From: Actinomyces sp. UMB0138
Lineage (GTDB): Bacteria > Bacillota > Negativicutes > Veillonellales > Veillonellaceae
Assembly: GCF_002849225.1 (NCBI RefSeq)
Contig: NZ_PKMC01000001.1
Span: 575,588 to 639,587 of the forward strand
DNA: 64,000 nucleotides
Reading direction: 5' to 3'
The translations under genes were made by a program, and so were the position numbers. The notes under the pieces are model-generated. The model was given only the letters and a program-made list of their open reading frames with translations, was not told the origin of the DNA and did no database searches. Below, in pieces: positions 1-8,103 of this stretch (its first letter is position 1; each line of letters begins with the position of its first letter).

Positions 1-815
1 CAGTGTTTGTGTTGCCGGGTGGAGATGCTAAGCCTCGTACCCTAAAAGTCGAAGGCAGGCTTGGGGCTGCTCCGGTTGCAGAGTTTCCCATCCCGTATCC
101 AGAGGGAAAACAGAAGGTGAGGACGACGATCCGTGGCAGTGGCCAGGTCGTAAAACCGGGCCAACCTGTACTACTAAACCTCACCGTGTTTTCTGGAGAA
201 ACTGGCGAGATCTTGTCACCGGATTCACGACCGCAGCTTATTCAGGCGAGCGCTACAACTGACGACTTAACGAGAGAAATGGCTCCTCTGGTAATAGGAC
301 GAACAGAGGGGTCACGAGTAGTTGTTTCTAGACCTGCGAAACGCTCGGGCAAAGATACGATGGAAATTGCGGTGCTAGATATTCTTCCCACCGCAATTAT
401 AGGCGAAAAACTTGATCCACCTGGGGCGCCAGCAAAAATAGCAATTGAGAACTCTTTACCACAGCTCGTTTCCCGTGTGGATAAGAGCCCAGACAGCCCC
501 TATTTGGGAGTACTGGTTAAGGGCGAGGGAAACCAGATTTCCTCAACCGATAAGGTAGTCGTCCAATATGGGGTCTGGAATTGGTCGGATAAAAAGCAAA
601 CCGCCTACACCTGGCAGAACGGGCCACAACTGGTGGATATAGCGAAGACTTTTCCAGGTGTGAGAGAACTGGTGGCGGACCAAACATTGGGGTCGCGTTT
701 ATTGCTAGTCATCCCAGCTGACCAGGCGAGTGGAACGGATACCCTGATAGTGGTCATGGATCTTCTAGCCCAACCAGATCAGGCAAGAGCAAGACAGAAA
801 GAGGCCAGAAAGTAA
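1..815 (+). CDS. FKBP-like peptidyl-prolyl isomerase family protein, 5'-partial
   Basis: The frame is open from the left edge of the window, so the true start lies outside it; the GTG at 3 is probably internal. About 270 residues are visible. They resemble the C-terminal part of the actinobacterial FKBP-type lipoproteins: a first strand-rich unit (motifs VLLNLTVFSGETGE and IGRTEGSRVVV) and a second (VVVQYGVWNW, GSRLLLVIPAD, DTLIVVMDLL). The spacing follows FKBP domains (VLVSYTG..., G.R..L.IP), but the usual catalytic aromatic residues are poorly kept, so isomerase activity is doubtful. The protein at 26494-27444 is a fuller relative. It ends 91 bp before trpE with no clear terminator between. 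Membership of the FKBP family is an inference from pattern, not a clear match. Confidence 0.6.
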   Translation, partial: VFVLPGGDAKPRTLKVEGRLGAAPVAEFPIPYPEGKQKVRTTIRGSGQVVKPGQPVLLNLTVFSGETGEILSPDSRPQLIQASATTDDLTREMAPLVIGRTEGSRVVVSRPAKRSGKDTMEIAVLDILPTAIIGEKLDPPGAPAKIAIENSLPQLVSRVDKSPDSPYLGVLVKGEGNQISSTDKVVVQYGVWNWSDKKQTAYTWQNGPQLVDIAKTFPGVRELVADQTLGSRLLLVIPADQASGTDTLIVVMDLLAQPDQARARQKEARK

Positions 816-906
816 GACGGGACGAGCGGGAAAAGTAAATACCCTGTTTAATAGGTGTTTACCATCTTGGCTTTTATAGGACTGCTTCAAGCACAAAGGG
901 GACACT

Positions 907-2433
907 ATGCAGTTTGAAACTTGGCCCAGCGAAGACGAATTTTTGGAGCTGGCGAAGAATAGGCGTGTAGTTCCTGTTGTGCGAAAAATAATGGCTGACG
1001 AGTTTAGCGCGATTGGCCTTTATCGGAAACTTGGGTGTGGAGGGCCAGGCACCTTTCTTCTAGAATCAGCCGAATTCGATGGGTCATGGAACAGGTGGTC
1101 ATTCATTGGCGTGCGTTCCCGCGCGATACTGAGTGCCATCGATGGGCAGGCGAGGTGGCATGGTGAGGTGCCGGAGGGGATCCCTACGACGGGACCTCTA
1201 CTAGCAACCTTGCGGCAGGCTCTTTCCGTTCTGAAAACAGAGAAGATTCCTGGCTTACCCCCCTTGACCGGAGCTTTCGTGGGGTCACTGGGATGGAACA
1301 CACTTACTGAATGGGAACCTGCTGGAAAGGCTGAAACGCCCTCGGAATTTCCCATCCCAGACGCGACTTTGGCCCTTGTCGGAGAGGTCTGCGCGGTTGA
1401 CCACTACGATGGCTCCGTATGGCTTGTCTCTAACGCGATCAATTTCAATGGCGAGCAAAGTGGTGCCAAAGATGCCTATGAGCGCTCTCTTCAGGCCATA
1501 GAGCAGATGCAGGAGCAAATATGCGAGCCGCTGAAACCGCAGAACTGGCAGGTTGGTACAGAGAAAGGTGAAATCCGCCAGCGGGTGGGGGAAAAGGCAT
1601 TCGAGGAAATGGTGGTGCGCGCCAAGGAACATATTCGCGCAGGGAATATCTTCCAAGTGGTGTTGTCCCAGAGAATCGACATGGATACGGATGCTGATCC
1701 ACTCCTCGTGTACAGAATGCTCCGTCAGATAAACCCGTCCCCGTACATGTACTTGCTCAACATGCCGGGTCCCAAGGGCAGCTTTGCAGTAGTAGGATCC
1801 TCGCCCGAGACATTGATGCGACTCGAAGAGGGCATCCTGACGACCTTCCCGATTGCGGGATCGCGTCCTAGAGGGAAGACGCCGGCGGAAGATCTACAGA
1901 TGGAACAGTCTCTGCTGGCAGACGCGAAAGAGCGCGCCGAACATACGATGCTTGTCGATTTATCGAGAAATGACCTATCGAAAGTATGTGACCCGGCAAC
2001 GCTAACCGTCGACGACTTCATGTCTATCAAGAAGTTTTCGCACATTATGCATATTTGCTCCACGGTTAGCGCTAAGCTGCTGCCGCAGATGGGCGCGCTT
2101 GATGCCTTTACCGCCACTTTCCCCGCGGGCACCTTATCTGGTGCACCTAAGCCGCGAGCACTGCAAATCATTAGTGAATTTGAACCTGCCCAAAGAAACG
2201 TGTTCGGCGGTGTAGTTGGCAGATTGGATCTTGATGGAGACGCCGATTTAGCGATTGCGATTCGGACAGCGGTTATTTTCGACGGAACCGCTTCAGTACA
2301 GTCCGGAGCTGGCATAGTCGCCGATTCCGATCCACATACCGAATATATCGAAACTCGTAATAAGGCAGCTGCGGTTCTTCAGGCAGTCCGGCTAGCCCAA
2401 GGGGCACGGTCTTTGGACACGGATAGGGCATAA
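907..2433 (+). CDS. trpE: Anthranilate synthase component I
   Basis: Converts chorismate to anthranilate, using ammonia from the TrpG amidotransferase; first committed step of tryptophan synthesis. The 508-residue protein carries the chorismate-binding signatures in order: NPSPYMYLLNM, GSSPETLM, FPIAGSRPRG, DLSRNDLSKV, the diagnostic FPAGTLSGAPKPRAL, and GGVVGRLDLDGDADLAIAIR near the C-terminus. Length is normal for the family. The ATG at 907 has a good ribosome site (AAAGGGGA at 896-903). It begins a same-strand run trpE-trpC-trpB-trpA-lgt-pyk, the order also known in mycobacteria. There is no trpG beside it. I found no run of Trp codons or attenuator-like hairpin in the 91 bp upstream. Confidence 0.95.
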   Translation: MQFETWPSEDEFLELAKNRRVVPVVRKIMADEFSAIGLYRKLGCGGPGTFLLESAEFDGSWNRWSFIGVRSRAILSAIDGQARWHGEVPEGIPTTGPLLATLRQALSVLKTEKIPGLPPLTGAFVGSLGWNTLTEWEPAGKAETPSEFPIPDATLALVGEVCAVDHYDGSVWLVSNAINFNGEQSGAKDAYERSLQAIEQMQEQICEPLKPQNWQVGTEKGEIRQRVGEKAFEEMVVRAKEHIRAGNIFQVVLSQRIDMDTDADPLLVYRMLRQINPSPYMYLLNMPGPKGSFAVVGSSPETLMRLEEGILTTFPIAGSRPRGKTPAEDLQMEQSLLADAKERAEHTMLVDLSRNDLSKVCDPATLTVDDFMSIKKFSHIMHICSTVSAKLLPQMGALDAFTATFPAGTLSGAPKPRALQIISEFEPAQRNVFGGVVGRLDLDGDADLAIAIRTAVIFDGTASVQSGAGIVADSDPHTEYIETRNKAAAVLQAVRLAQGARSLDTDRA

Positions 2434-2477
2434 CCGAAAACCTGGGTACCATTAGCTAAGACGGAAGGACTCCAACT

Positions 2478-3311
2478 GTGAACGTACTTGATGACTTAGT
2501 TGCAGCGGCAGTAGCTGACGCCAAAGAGCGGGAAGCCCACGTCAGCTTAGATCAGCTCAAGCAGCGTTGCTTGAAGCAGCCAGAGGCCTTAGATGGGCTT
2601 GCAGCTCTGCGAGGGGATGGGGCAGTATCAGTAATTGCAGAGGTAAAGCGATCTTCGCCCTCGAAGGGCCCCATTGCCAACATTGCTGATCCAGGCGCAT
2701 TAGCTAGCCAGTACGAGGCCGGTGGAGCCTCAGTCATCTCATGCCTAACTCAGCGGTACAAATTCAATGGGTCGTTGGCAGACTTTTCAGCGGTGCGTTC
2801 GGCCGTCGATATTCCTGTCCTAAGGAAAGACTTCATTGTTACCCCTTATCAGATTCATGAAGCCAGAGCCTACGGCGCCGATTTAGTATTGCTCATCGTT
2901 GCGGCGCTCGAACAAAATGCGCTCGTGTCGCTGGTTGAAAGGGTACATTCGCTGGGAATGACAGCTTTGGTTGAGGCTCATTCTCGGCTTGAGGCCCTAC
3001 GCGCCCTCGACGCTGGGGCAAAAGTGGTCGGCGTGAATGCCCGCGACCTAACCACGCTAGAGGTGAATATGGACAATTTTGCGCAGATTGTGGACATCAT
3101 CCCTGAGCGGGTTGTTGCGGTGGCCGAATCCGGTGTGTCCAGCCCTTCCGATGTACGCGATTATGCTGCGGAGGGAGCTGATGCGGTGCTAATTGGTGAG
3201 GCATTGGTGAAGAGTTCCAGTCCACGAACCGCTGTAGCCGAGATGGTTGCAGCCGGCGCACACCCAGCGCTGGCTAAGTCTAGAAATAGAAGAGTAGGAA
3301 AGGATTTCTAA
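2478..3311 (+). CDS. trpC: Indole-3-glycerol phosphate synthase
   Basis: Closes the indole ring, turning CdRP into indole-3-glycerol phosphate. The 277-residue (beta/alpha)8 protein shows [15 protein letters not shown] near the start (the catalytic Lys and phosphate-binding strand), [32 protein letters not shown] and VLIGEALVK. The start is GTG at 2478, 44 bp after trpE, with GGAAGGA at 2463-2469. It is monofunctional: the PRA isomerase (trpF) domain found fused in enterobacteria is absent. The stop lies one base before the trpB ATG, so the two are very likely cotranscribed. Confidence 0.95.
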   Translation: MNVLDDLVAAAVADAKEREAHVSLDQLKQRCLKQPEALDGLAALRGDGAVSVIAEVKRSSPSKGPIANIADPGALASQYEAGGASVISCLTQRYKFNGSLADFSAVRSAVDIPVLRKDFIVTPYQIHEARAYGADLVLLIVAALEQNALVSLVERVHSLGMTALVEAHSRLEALRALDAGAKVVGVNARDLTTLEVNMDNFAQIVDIIPERVVAVAESGVSSPSDVRDYAAEGADAVLIGEALVKSSSPRTAVAEMVAAGAHPALAKSRNRRVGKDF

Positions 3312-3312
3312 A

Positions 3313-4578
3313 ATGGCGAAGGTGCTGCAGGGGCCGTTCGTAGACGGCCCGTACTTTGGCGATTTTGGTGGTCAGTACGTAGCTGAGCCACTGATGGGTT
3401 TGTTGGAAGAAGTCCAGACTGCTTGGTACAAATTTCGTGAGGATCCAGCTTTTATCGCTGAGTTAGGCGAGCTAGCTAAGAATTATACTGGTAGGCCCTC
3501 CTTATTGACCGAGGCACCTAGGTTTGCGGAGCACTGTGGACGCGTCAGGGTTTTCTTGAAACGAGAAGATCTGAATCATACCGGGGCTCATAAGATCAAC
3601 AACGTACTTGGGCAGGCGCTGCTTGCCAAGCGTATGGGCAAGAGCCGTATTATCGCCGAGACCGGGGCAGGGCAACACGGTGTTGCTACCGCTACCGCTG
3701 CAGCCCTAATGGGGCTCGACTGCACCATATATATGGGAGCTGAAGACACTAGGCGACAGGCACTAAACGTTGCCCGTATGGAATTGTTAGGTGCACAGGT
3801 CGTTTCTGTGACAGCAGGATCGTGCACCCTGAAGGATGCTATCAACGAGGCTTTCAGGGACTGGGTAACCAACGTAGGTAGCACTCTGTATCTCTTTGGG
3901 ACTGCTGCAGGGCCTCATCCATTCCCAACGATCGTCCGCGATCTGCAACGGATCATCGGTGATGAGGCGCGTGAACAGATCCAGCAACAAATTGGGCGTC
4001 TTCCAGATGCGGTTTGTGCTTGTCTAGGAGGAGGATCTAATGCGATTGGTATGTTCACCGCGTTCCTGGACGACAAAGATGTGGAACTTATCGGCTGTGA
4101 AGCCGGGGGAGACGGGGTTGAGACCGGGCGGCATGCCGCCTCGATCAACGGCGGCACCATTGGGGTTTTCCAGGGCTCGAGGGCGGACTTGCTGCAGAAC
4201 GAGGACGGTCAGGTCATAGAGTCGCACTCTATTTCGGCTGGCTTAGACTACCCGGGCATTGGCCCCGAGCATGCCTACCTGGCGCATCAGGGACGTGAGA
4301 CTTGCTATGCGATCACGGACAAAGAAGCAATGGATGCGTTCGCATTGCTGTGTCGCACTGAGGGTATCATTCCCGCTATTGAATCGGCTCATGCGCTAGC
4401 AGGCGCTATTCGATGGGGAAAGGTACAAGAAGAACAGGAAGGCGGGGAGCCTCCTGTAATAATTGTGAACCTCTCGGGTAGAGGCGACAAAGACGTAGAG
4501 ACAGCCATGAGTTGGTTCGATCTTGGAAACCCGATTGAATCTGACGGATCTGGAACGGCGGCAAAGGCAGCGAAATGA
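3313..4578 (+). CDS. trpB: Tryptophan synthase beta chain
   Basis: PLP enzyme that joins indole to L-serine to give tryptophan, in a complex with TrpA. The 421 residues are a normal length. Lys94 in [10 protein letters not shown] is the PLP Schiff-base lysine; [12 protein letters not shown] and the phosphate-binding GGGSNAIG follow at the expected spacing. A ribosome site (GGAAAGGA at 3298-3305) lies inside the end of trpC. Its stop overlaps the trpA start as ATGA at 4575-4578, so TrpB and TrpA are probably translationally coupled and made in equal amounts. Confidence 0.96.
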   Translation: MAKVLQGPFVDGPYFGDFGGQYVAEPLMGLLEEVQTAWYKFREDPAFIAELGELAKNYTGRPSLLTEAPRFAEHCGRVRVFLKREDLNHTGAHKINNVLGQALLAKRMGKSRIIAETGAGQHGVATATAAALMGLDCTIYMGAEDTRRQALNVARMELLGAQVVSVTAGSCTLKDAINEAFRDWVTNVGSTLYLFGTAAGPHPFPTIVRDLQRIIGDEAREQIQQQIGRLPDAVCACLGGGSNAIGMFTAFLDDKDVELIGCEAGGDGVETGRHAASINGGTIGVFQGSRADLLQNEDGQVIESHSISAGLDYPGIGPEHAYLAHQGRETCYAITDKEAMDAFALLCRTEGIIPAIESAHALAGAIRWGKVQEEQEGGEPPVIIVNLSGRGDKDVETAMSWFDLGNPIESDGSGTAAKAAK

Positions 4579-5375
4579 AGAAAGCATCAGAAGCGATTAG
4601 GCAGGCTAACGAGCGCTCAGACGCTGCGATAATAGGGTATTTAACTACTGGATACCCAGACCTGGAGACGTCTATTGAGGCAGGAAAAGTACTTGCTCGT
4701 GCAGGTTTTGATGTCATCGAGTTAGGCCAGCCTTATTCCGATCCGTCTATGGACGGACCAACTATCCAAAAGGCGGCGGGTGCAGCGCTTGCGTCGGGAA
4801 CGGTAACTGCAGATACGTTTACCGCATGTAGGGCGTTGGCTGAGGAGTCAGTAGCTGTCATGGTCATGACCTATTACAACTTGGTCTACCACATGGGGCT
4901 GTCGAATTATGCTGCTGCTCTTGCGGATGCAGGCGGATGTGGCATGATTCTGCCTGATCTGCCCCCAGAGGAGGCCGCAGACTGGGAGAAGGTAGCTGCT
5001 GCGCACGGTTTGGAAACGACGTTCCTCGCTGCTCCGTCCTCGCCAGAGCACAGGTTGAAAAAGATAGCCCAGTCCTCAACGGGGTGGGTATATGCTGCCT
5101 CGACGATGGGGGTGACTGGTGCACGTACCGATATTGACGCCTCTGCTCGGGGACTGGTCGATAGATGCCGGAAAGCTGGTGCGGAACTTGTAAATGTCGG
5201 GTTCGGAGTATCAAATGGCGCACAGGCTCGCAAGATTGGCCAATATGCAAACGGCGTGATTGTAGGTTCAGCTCTAATCAAGACACTCATGGATAAGCCT
5301 AAAGAACAGGGATTGAAAGATCTTGAGGCACTAGCTAACGACCTTGTGGCGGGCGTAAAGGGGGCGCGCGCTTGA
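4575..5375 (+). CDS. trpA: Tryptophan synthase alpha chain
   Basis: Cleaves indole-3-glycerol phosphate to indole and glyceraldehyde-3-phosphate and channels indole to TrpB. The 266-residue TIM barrel has Glu49 in [11 protein letters not shown] and Asp60 in MDGPTIQ, at the same positions as the catalytic Glu49 and Asp60 of the E. coli enzyme; [15 protein letters not shown] and NVGFGVSN are also typical. The start ATG overlaps the trpB stop by four bases, and the trpA stop in turn overlaps the TTG start of lgt. Confidence 0.96.
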   Translation: MKKASEAIRQANERSDAAIIGYLTTGYPDLETSIEAGKVLARAGFDVIELGQPYSDPSMDGPTIQKAAGAALASGTVTADTFTACRALAEESVAVMVMTYYNLVYHMGLSNYAAALADAGGCGMILPDLPPEEAADWEKVAAAHGLETTFLAAPSSPEHRLKKIAQSSTGWVYAASTMGVTGARTDIDASARGLVDRCRKAGAELVNVGFGVSNGAQARKIGQYANGVIVGSALIKTLMDKPKEQGLKDLEALANDLVAGVKGARA

Positions 5376-6322
5376 GGGCAGCAATTCCTTCACCGTCTCA
5401 GGGCGTATGGCATCTGGGCCCGCTGCCAATTCGCGCTTACGCCCTCGCAATTCTTACCGGTGTTGTAGTAGCTATTTTGGTTGGACGAGTGCGGTACAAG
5501 AAACGTGGTGGGAACGATGAGCTTGTACTGGATACTGCCCTGTGGGCAGTCATTTTTGGGATCATAGGTGCTAGGGCATATCACGTTATTACTGACTGGC
5601 AGCTCTACTTTTCCGAGGGCGCGAATCCCTTAGATGCATTGAAAATTTGGAATGGCGGCCTAGGTATCTGGGGTGGTGTAGGAGCAGGAACACTTGCGGG
5701 AGCACTTTACCTTCGCAAAAGGGGAGTGGCTCTTGGCCCGTTTGCCGATTCTATTGCTCCAGGGATTCTACTTGCCCAGGCCATAGGCAGGTTGGGTAAC
5801 TATTTTAATCAGGAACTGTTCGGCGGGCCTACAACTTTGCCATGGGGCCTGCAAATAGATCCCGTTCACCTGCCAGCGGGGTACGCTCCGGGAACCACAT
5901 TCCACCCAACGTTCTTATATGAAATGTTGTGGAACCTTGGCGCGGCGGCATTACTTTTCTGGCTGGACCGAAAGAAGAAGTTTGCTGGTGGGCAAGTTTT
6001 TGCCCTGTATGTTGTGTTTTATGCCCTAGGGCGTGTCTGGGTGGAGATGCTCAGAATTGACAAAGCGCACATAATCCTTGGCTTGCGCTTGAATGTGTGG
6101 ACTACCGCAGCAATAGCAATGGCCGGCATTGTTGCGTATATAATTTTGGGGCGTAAAGCGGCGGCTACTACAGTCCAACCTGAAGTAAGCGCCGCTCCTC
6201 AAAATGCTGGCGCAATTGCGCACGCGAAGGATATGACACGTTCTACCCAAATAGAGGAGGATAGGGATACGGTTGAGCAGCGTCTGCAGATAAATCAGAC
6301 AGACAAGCTCGAAAACCGATAA
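5372..6322 (+). CDS. lgt: Prolipoprotein diacylglyceryl transferase
   Basis: Inner-membrane enzyme that moves diacylglycerol from phosphatidylglycerol to the lipobox cysteine of prolipoproteins; its substrates here would include the lipoproteins at 8104-9654 and 26494-27444. The 316 residues contain about seven membrane spans, the Lgt signature GRLGNYFNQELFG at 139-151, and GARAYHVITDW around 66-76. The C-terminal 50 residues are a charged cytoplasmic tail. The start is read as TTG at 5372, overlapping the trpA stop as TTGA, which implies coupled translation. The trp-lgt linkage is also found in mycobacteria. Confidence 0.94.
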   Translation: MRAAIPSPSQGVWHLGPLPIRAYALAILTGVVVAILVGRVRYKKRGGNDELVLDTALWAVIFGIIGARAYHVITDWQLYFSEGANPLDALKIWNGGLGIWGGVGAGTLAGALYLRKRGVALGPFADSIAPGILLAQAIGRLGNYFNQELFGGPTTLPWGLQIDPVHLPAGYAPGTTFHPTFLYEMLWNLGAAALLFWLDRKKKFAGGQVFALYVVFYALGRVWVEMLRIDKAHIILGLRLNVWTTAAIAMAGIVAYIILGRKAAATTVQPEVSAAPQNAGAIAHAKDMTRSTQIEEDRDTVEQRLQINQTDKLENR

Positions 6323-6325
6323 CCT
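6320..6325 (+). promoter_or_regulatory. -10 element of a probable leaderless pyk promoter
   Basis: TAACCT fits TANNNT and ends 6 nt before the pyk ATG at 6332, placing the predicted transcription start on the A of the start codon. No Shine-Dalgarno sequence lies in the 9-nt gap after lgt. A weak -35 match (CAGACA) lies at 6296-6301. Confidence 0.5.
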
Positions 6326-6331
6326 TAGAAC

Positions 6332-7744
6332 ATGCGAAGAGCGAAAATTGTTTGCACACTTGGTCCGGCTACCGATTCGCCGGAAGAGGTTCAAGCGCTG
6401 GTAGACGCTGGCATGGACGTTGCCCGCATCAATCGGTCGCATGGTACTGCTGAAGAGCACGAAAAAGTCATTTCTAGCGTCCGAGCTGCTGCGAAGTCAT
6501 CTGGCAGGTCGGTAGCTGTTCTTGTTGACCTACAGGGGCCGAAAATCCGCCTTGGCACCTTCAAGAACGGTAAGGAATTACTACACAAGGGCGACACCTT
6601 TACCATTACCACTCGAGACGTCGAGGGCACGGCCACTGAGGTCGGCACCACCTTTAAAGGGCTTCCCGGCGATTGCCGCCCTGGCGATGTCCTACTAATC
6701 GACGACGGAAACGTCTCGGTTCGCGTAACTGATGTAACTGAAACTGACGTTGTTACCTCGGTCGATGTTCCAGGCCACGTCTCGGACCACAAGGGACTGA
6801 ATCTTCCGGGCGTTGCCGTATCGGTCCCCGCACTTTCTGAAAAAGATCGTGAGGACCTGCGTTGGGGCCTGCGAATTGGTGCCGATATCATCGCACTATC
6901 GTTCGTGCGTAGCGCTGATGACATCAAGGACGTGCACCAGATTATGGACGAGGAGAACGTCCATGTGCCTGTAATTGCGAAGATCGAAAAGCCTCAGGCA
7001 GTCGAGAACCTAATCGAGATCGTAAATGCGTTTGATGGCATTATGGTTGCTCGAGGTGACTTGGGGGTCGAGATGCCTCTGGAAGCTGTACCGCTTGTCC
7101 AGAAACGAGCGATCGAATTGGCACGTAGGAACGCCAAACCGGTTATTGTTGCCACTCAGGTATTTGACTCGATGATCCACAATCCGCGTCCTACTCGTGC
7201 AGAAGCCTCCGACTGCGCAAATGCCATCCTCGACGGTGCTGATGCGGTTATGCTATCCGGCGAGACTTCGATTGGTGCGTACCCAATCGAGGCTGTTCGG
7301 ACTATGGCAAGAATTATCGAGAACGTGGAAGAACACGGTGGGGAGCGTATTGCTCCTCTAGGTTCTTACCCTCACACCCGCGGGGGCGTGATTACGAAGG
7401 CAGCTGCTGATATCGGAGAGTTGATGGACGTGAAGTTCATGGTTACGTTCACCCAATCCGGTGACACAGCACGCCGCCTATCCCGGCTGCGCAGCCCCAT
7501 CCCTATGCTAGCCTTCACGCCTCTCGAATCTACTCGGGCACAGCTAGCAGTGTCGTGGGGATTGCAGACCTATCGCACGCCTGAAGTTCGCCACACTGAC
7601 GATATGGTGCGCCAGGTCGATCAGCTACTGAAGGAATCGCATTTGGCAGATCCTGGCGACGATATTGTGATCGTTGCTGGCATGCCACCAGGAACCCCTG
7701 GATCTACTAATTCCATCCGCGTCCACACCATCTCTGAGGATTAG
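6332..7744 (+). CDS. pyk: Pyruvate kinase
   Basis: Last step of glycolysis: phosphoenolpyruvate plus ADP to pyruvate plus ATP, in the cytoplasm. The 470 residues show DLQGPKIRLG, the substrate and metal region MVARGDLGVEMP, PVIVATQVFDSMI and MLSGETSIGAYPIEAV. Length is normal. The ATG at 6332 has no ribosome site but has a -10-like hexamer exactly 6 nt upstream, so it may be expressed from its own leaderless promoter besides reading from the trp-lgt run. A strong terminator follows at 7755-7787 and closes this transcription unit. Confidence 0.96.
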   Translation: MRRAKIVCTLGPATDSPEEVQALVDAGMDVARINRSHGTAEEHEKVISSVRAAAKSSGRSVAVLVDLQGPKIRLGTFKNGKELLHKGDTFTITTRDVEGTATEVGTTFKGLPGDCRPGDVLLIDDGNVSVRVTDVTETDVVTSVDVPGHVSDHKGLNLPGVAVSVPALSEKDREDLRWGLRIGADIIALSFVRSADDIKDVHQIMDEENVHVPVIAKIEKPQAVENLIEIVNAFDGIMVARGDLGVEMPLEAVPLVQKRAIELARRNAKPVIVATQVFDSMIHNPRPTRAEASDCANAILDGADAVMLSGETSIGAYPIEAVRTMARIIENVEEHGGERIAPLGSYPHTRGGVITKAAADIGELMDVKFMVTFTQSGDTARRLSRLRSPIPMLAFTPLESTRAQLAVSWGLQTYRTPEVRHTDDMVRQVDQLLKESHLADPGDDIVIVAGMPPGTPGSTNSIRVHTISED

Positions 7745-7754
7745 CGGTATACAG

Positions 7755-7787
7755 AAAAAGGACCAGCCTGATAGGTTGGTCCTTTTT
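7755..7787 (+). terminator. Rho-independent terminator after pyk
   Basis: Left arm AAAAAGGACCAGCCT (7755-7769) pairs with AGGTTGGTCCTTTTT (7773-7787) around a GAT loop. The stem has one G-T pair and ends in a run of T. Confidence 0.93.
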
Positions 7788-8056
7788 CTATGCAAATCCA
7801 CAGTTTTATAGGGGGCCACAAGGCTGTCGGGGGGCGCGGTTGAAGGAGCGAGGTCACCTTCTAAGAGGCCTAGAGGCTGCCGTAGCTTCTAGATTGTTGG
7901 GGGTACGCGCTTCTGTATACGTTAGGACCAGAACAGATAGGGTCAGTCCTTTGGAGCGCTCAATGAATGCCCCGGTGTCGGTAGAGGCGAATGGAGGCCA
8001 GTCCACCTGGCATTTGTTGGCATATTCTTCAAACTAATGCGTTTATTAAGCAAGAG
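7788..8056. other. Intergenic stretch without a recognised gene
   Basis: Together with its two flanking terminators this stretch separates pyk from the lipoprotein gene by 359 bp. The only open frame (TTG at 7840 to 8037, 65 codons) has no convincing start context and no recognisable family, so I do not call it. I see no RNA structure I can name. Confidence 0.6.
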
Positions 8057-8080
8057 ATGCAGGTGCTTTCGCACCCGCAT
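8057..8080 (-). terminator. Hairpin after the repeat lipoprotein gene
   Basis: ATGCAGGTGC (8057-8066) and GCACCCGCAT (8071-8080) pair around TTTC with one A-C mismatch. On the minus strand it follows the stop of the lipoprotein gene by about 24 nt and is followed by CTCTTGCTTAAT, a weak T-rich tail. Confidence 0.6.
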
Positions 8081-8103
8081 CCCTCAATATAGATGACTAC
8101 TTA

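Noticed and set aside
816..906. Possible attenuator or leader peptide before trpE
   Set aside because: No run of Trp codons, no competing hairpins and no T-box features in the 91 bp.
1725..2315. 196-codon minus-strand frame inside trpE
   Set aside because: Antisense shadow of a well-conserved gene; no start context.
7840..8037. 65-codon plus-strand open frame
   Set aside because: TTG start without good context, no family, composition unlike the neighbouring proteins; treated as intergenic.
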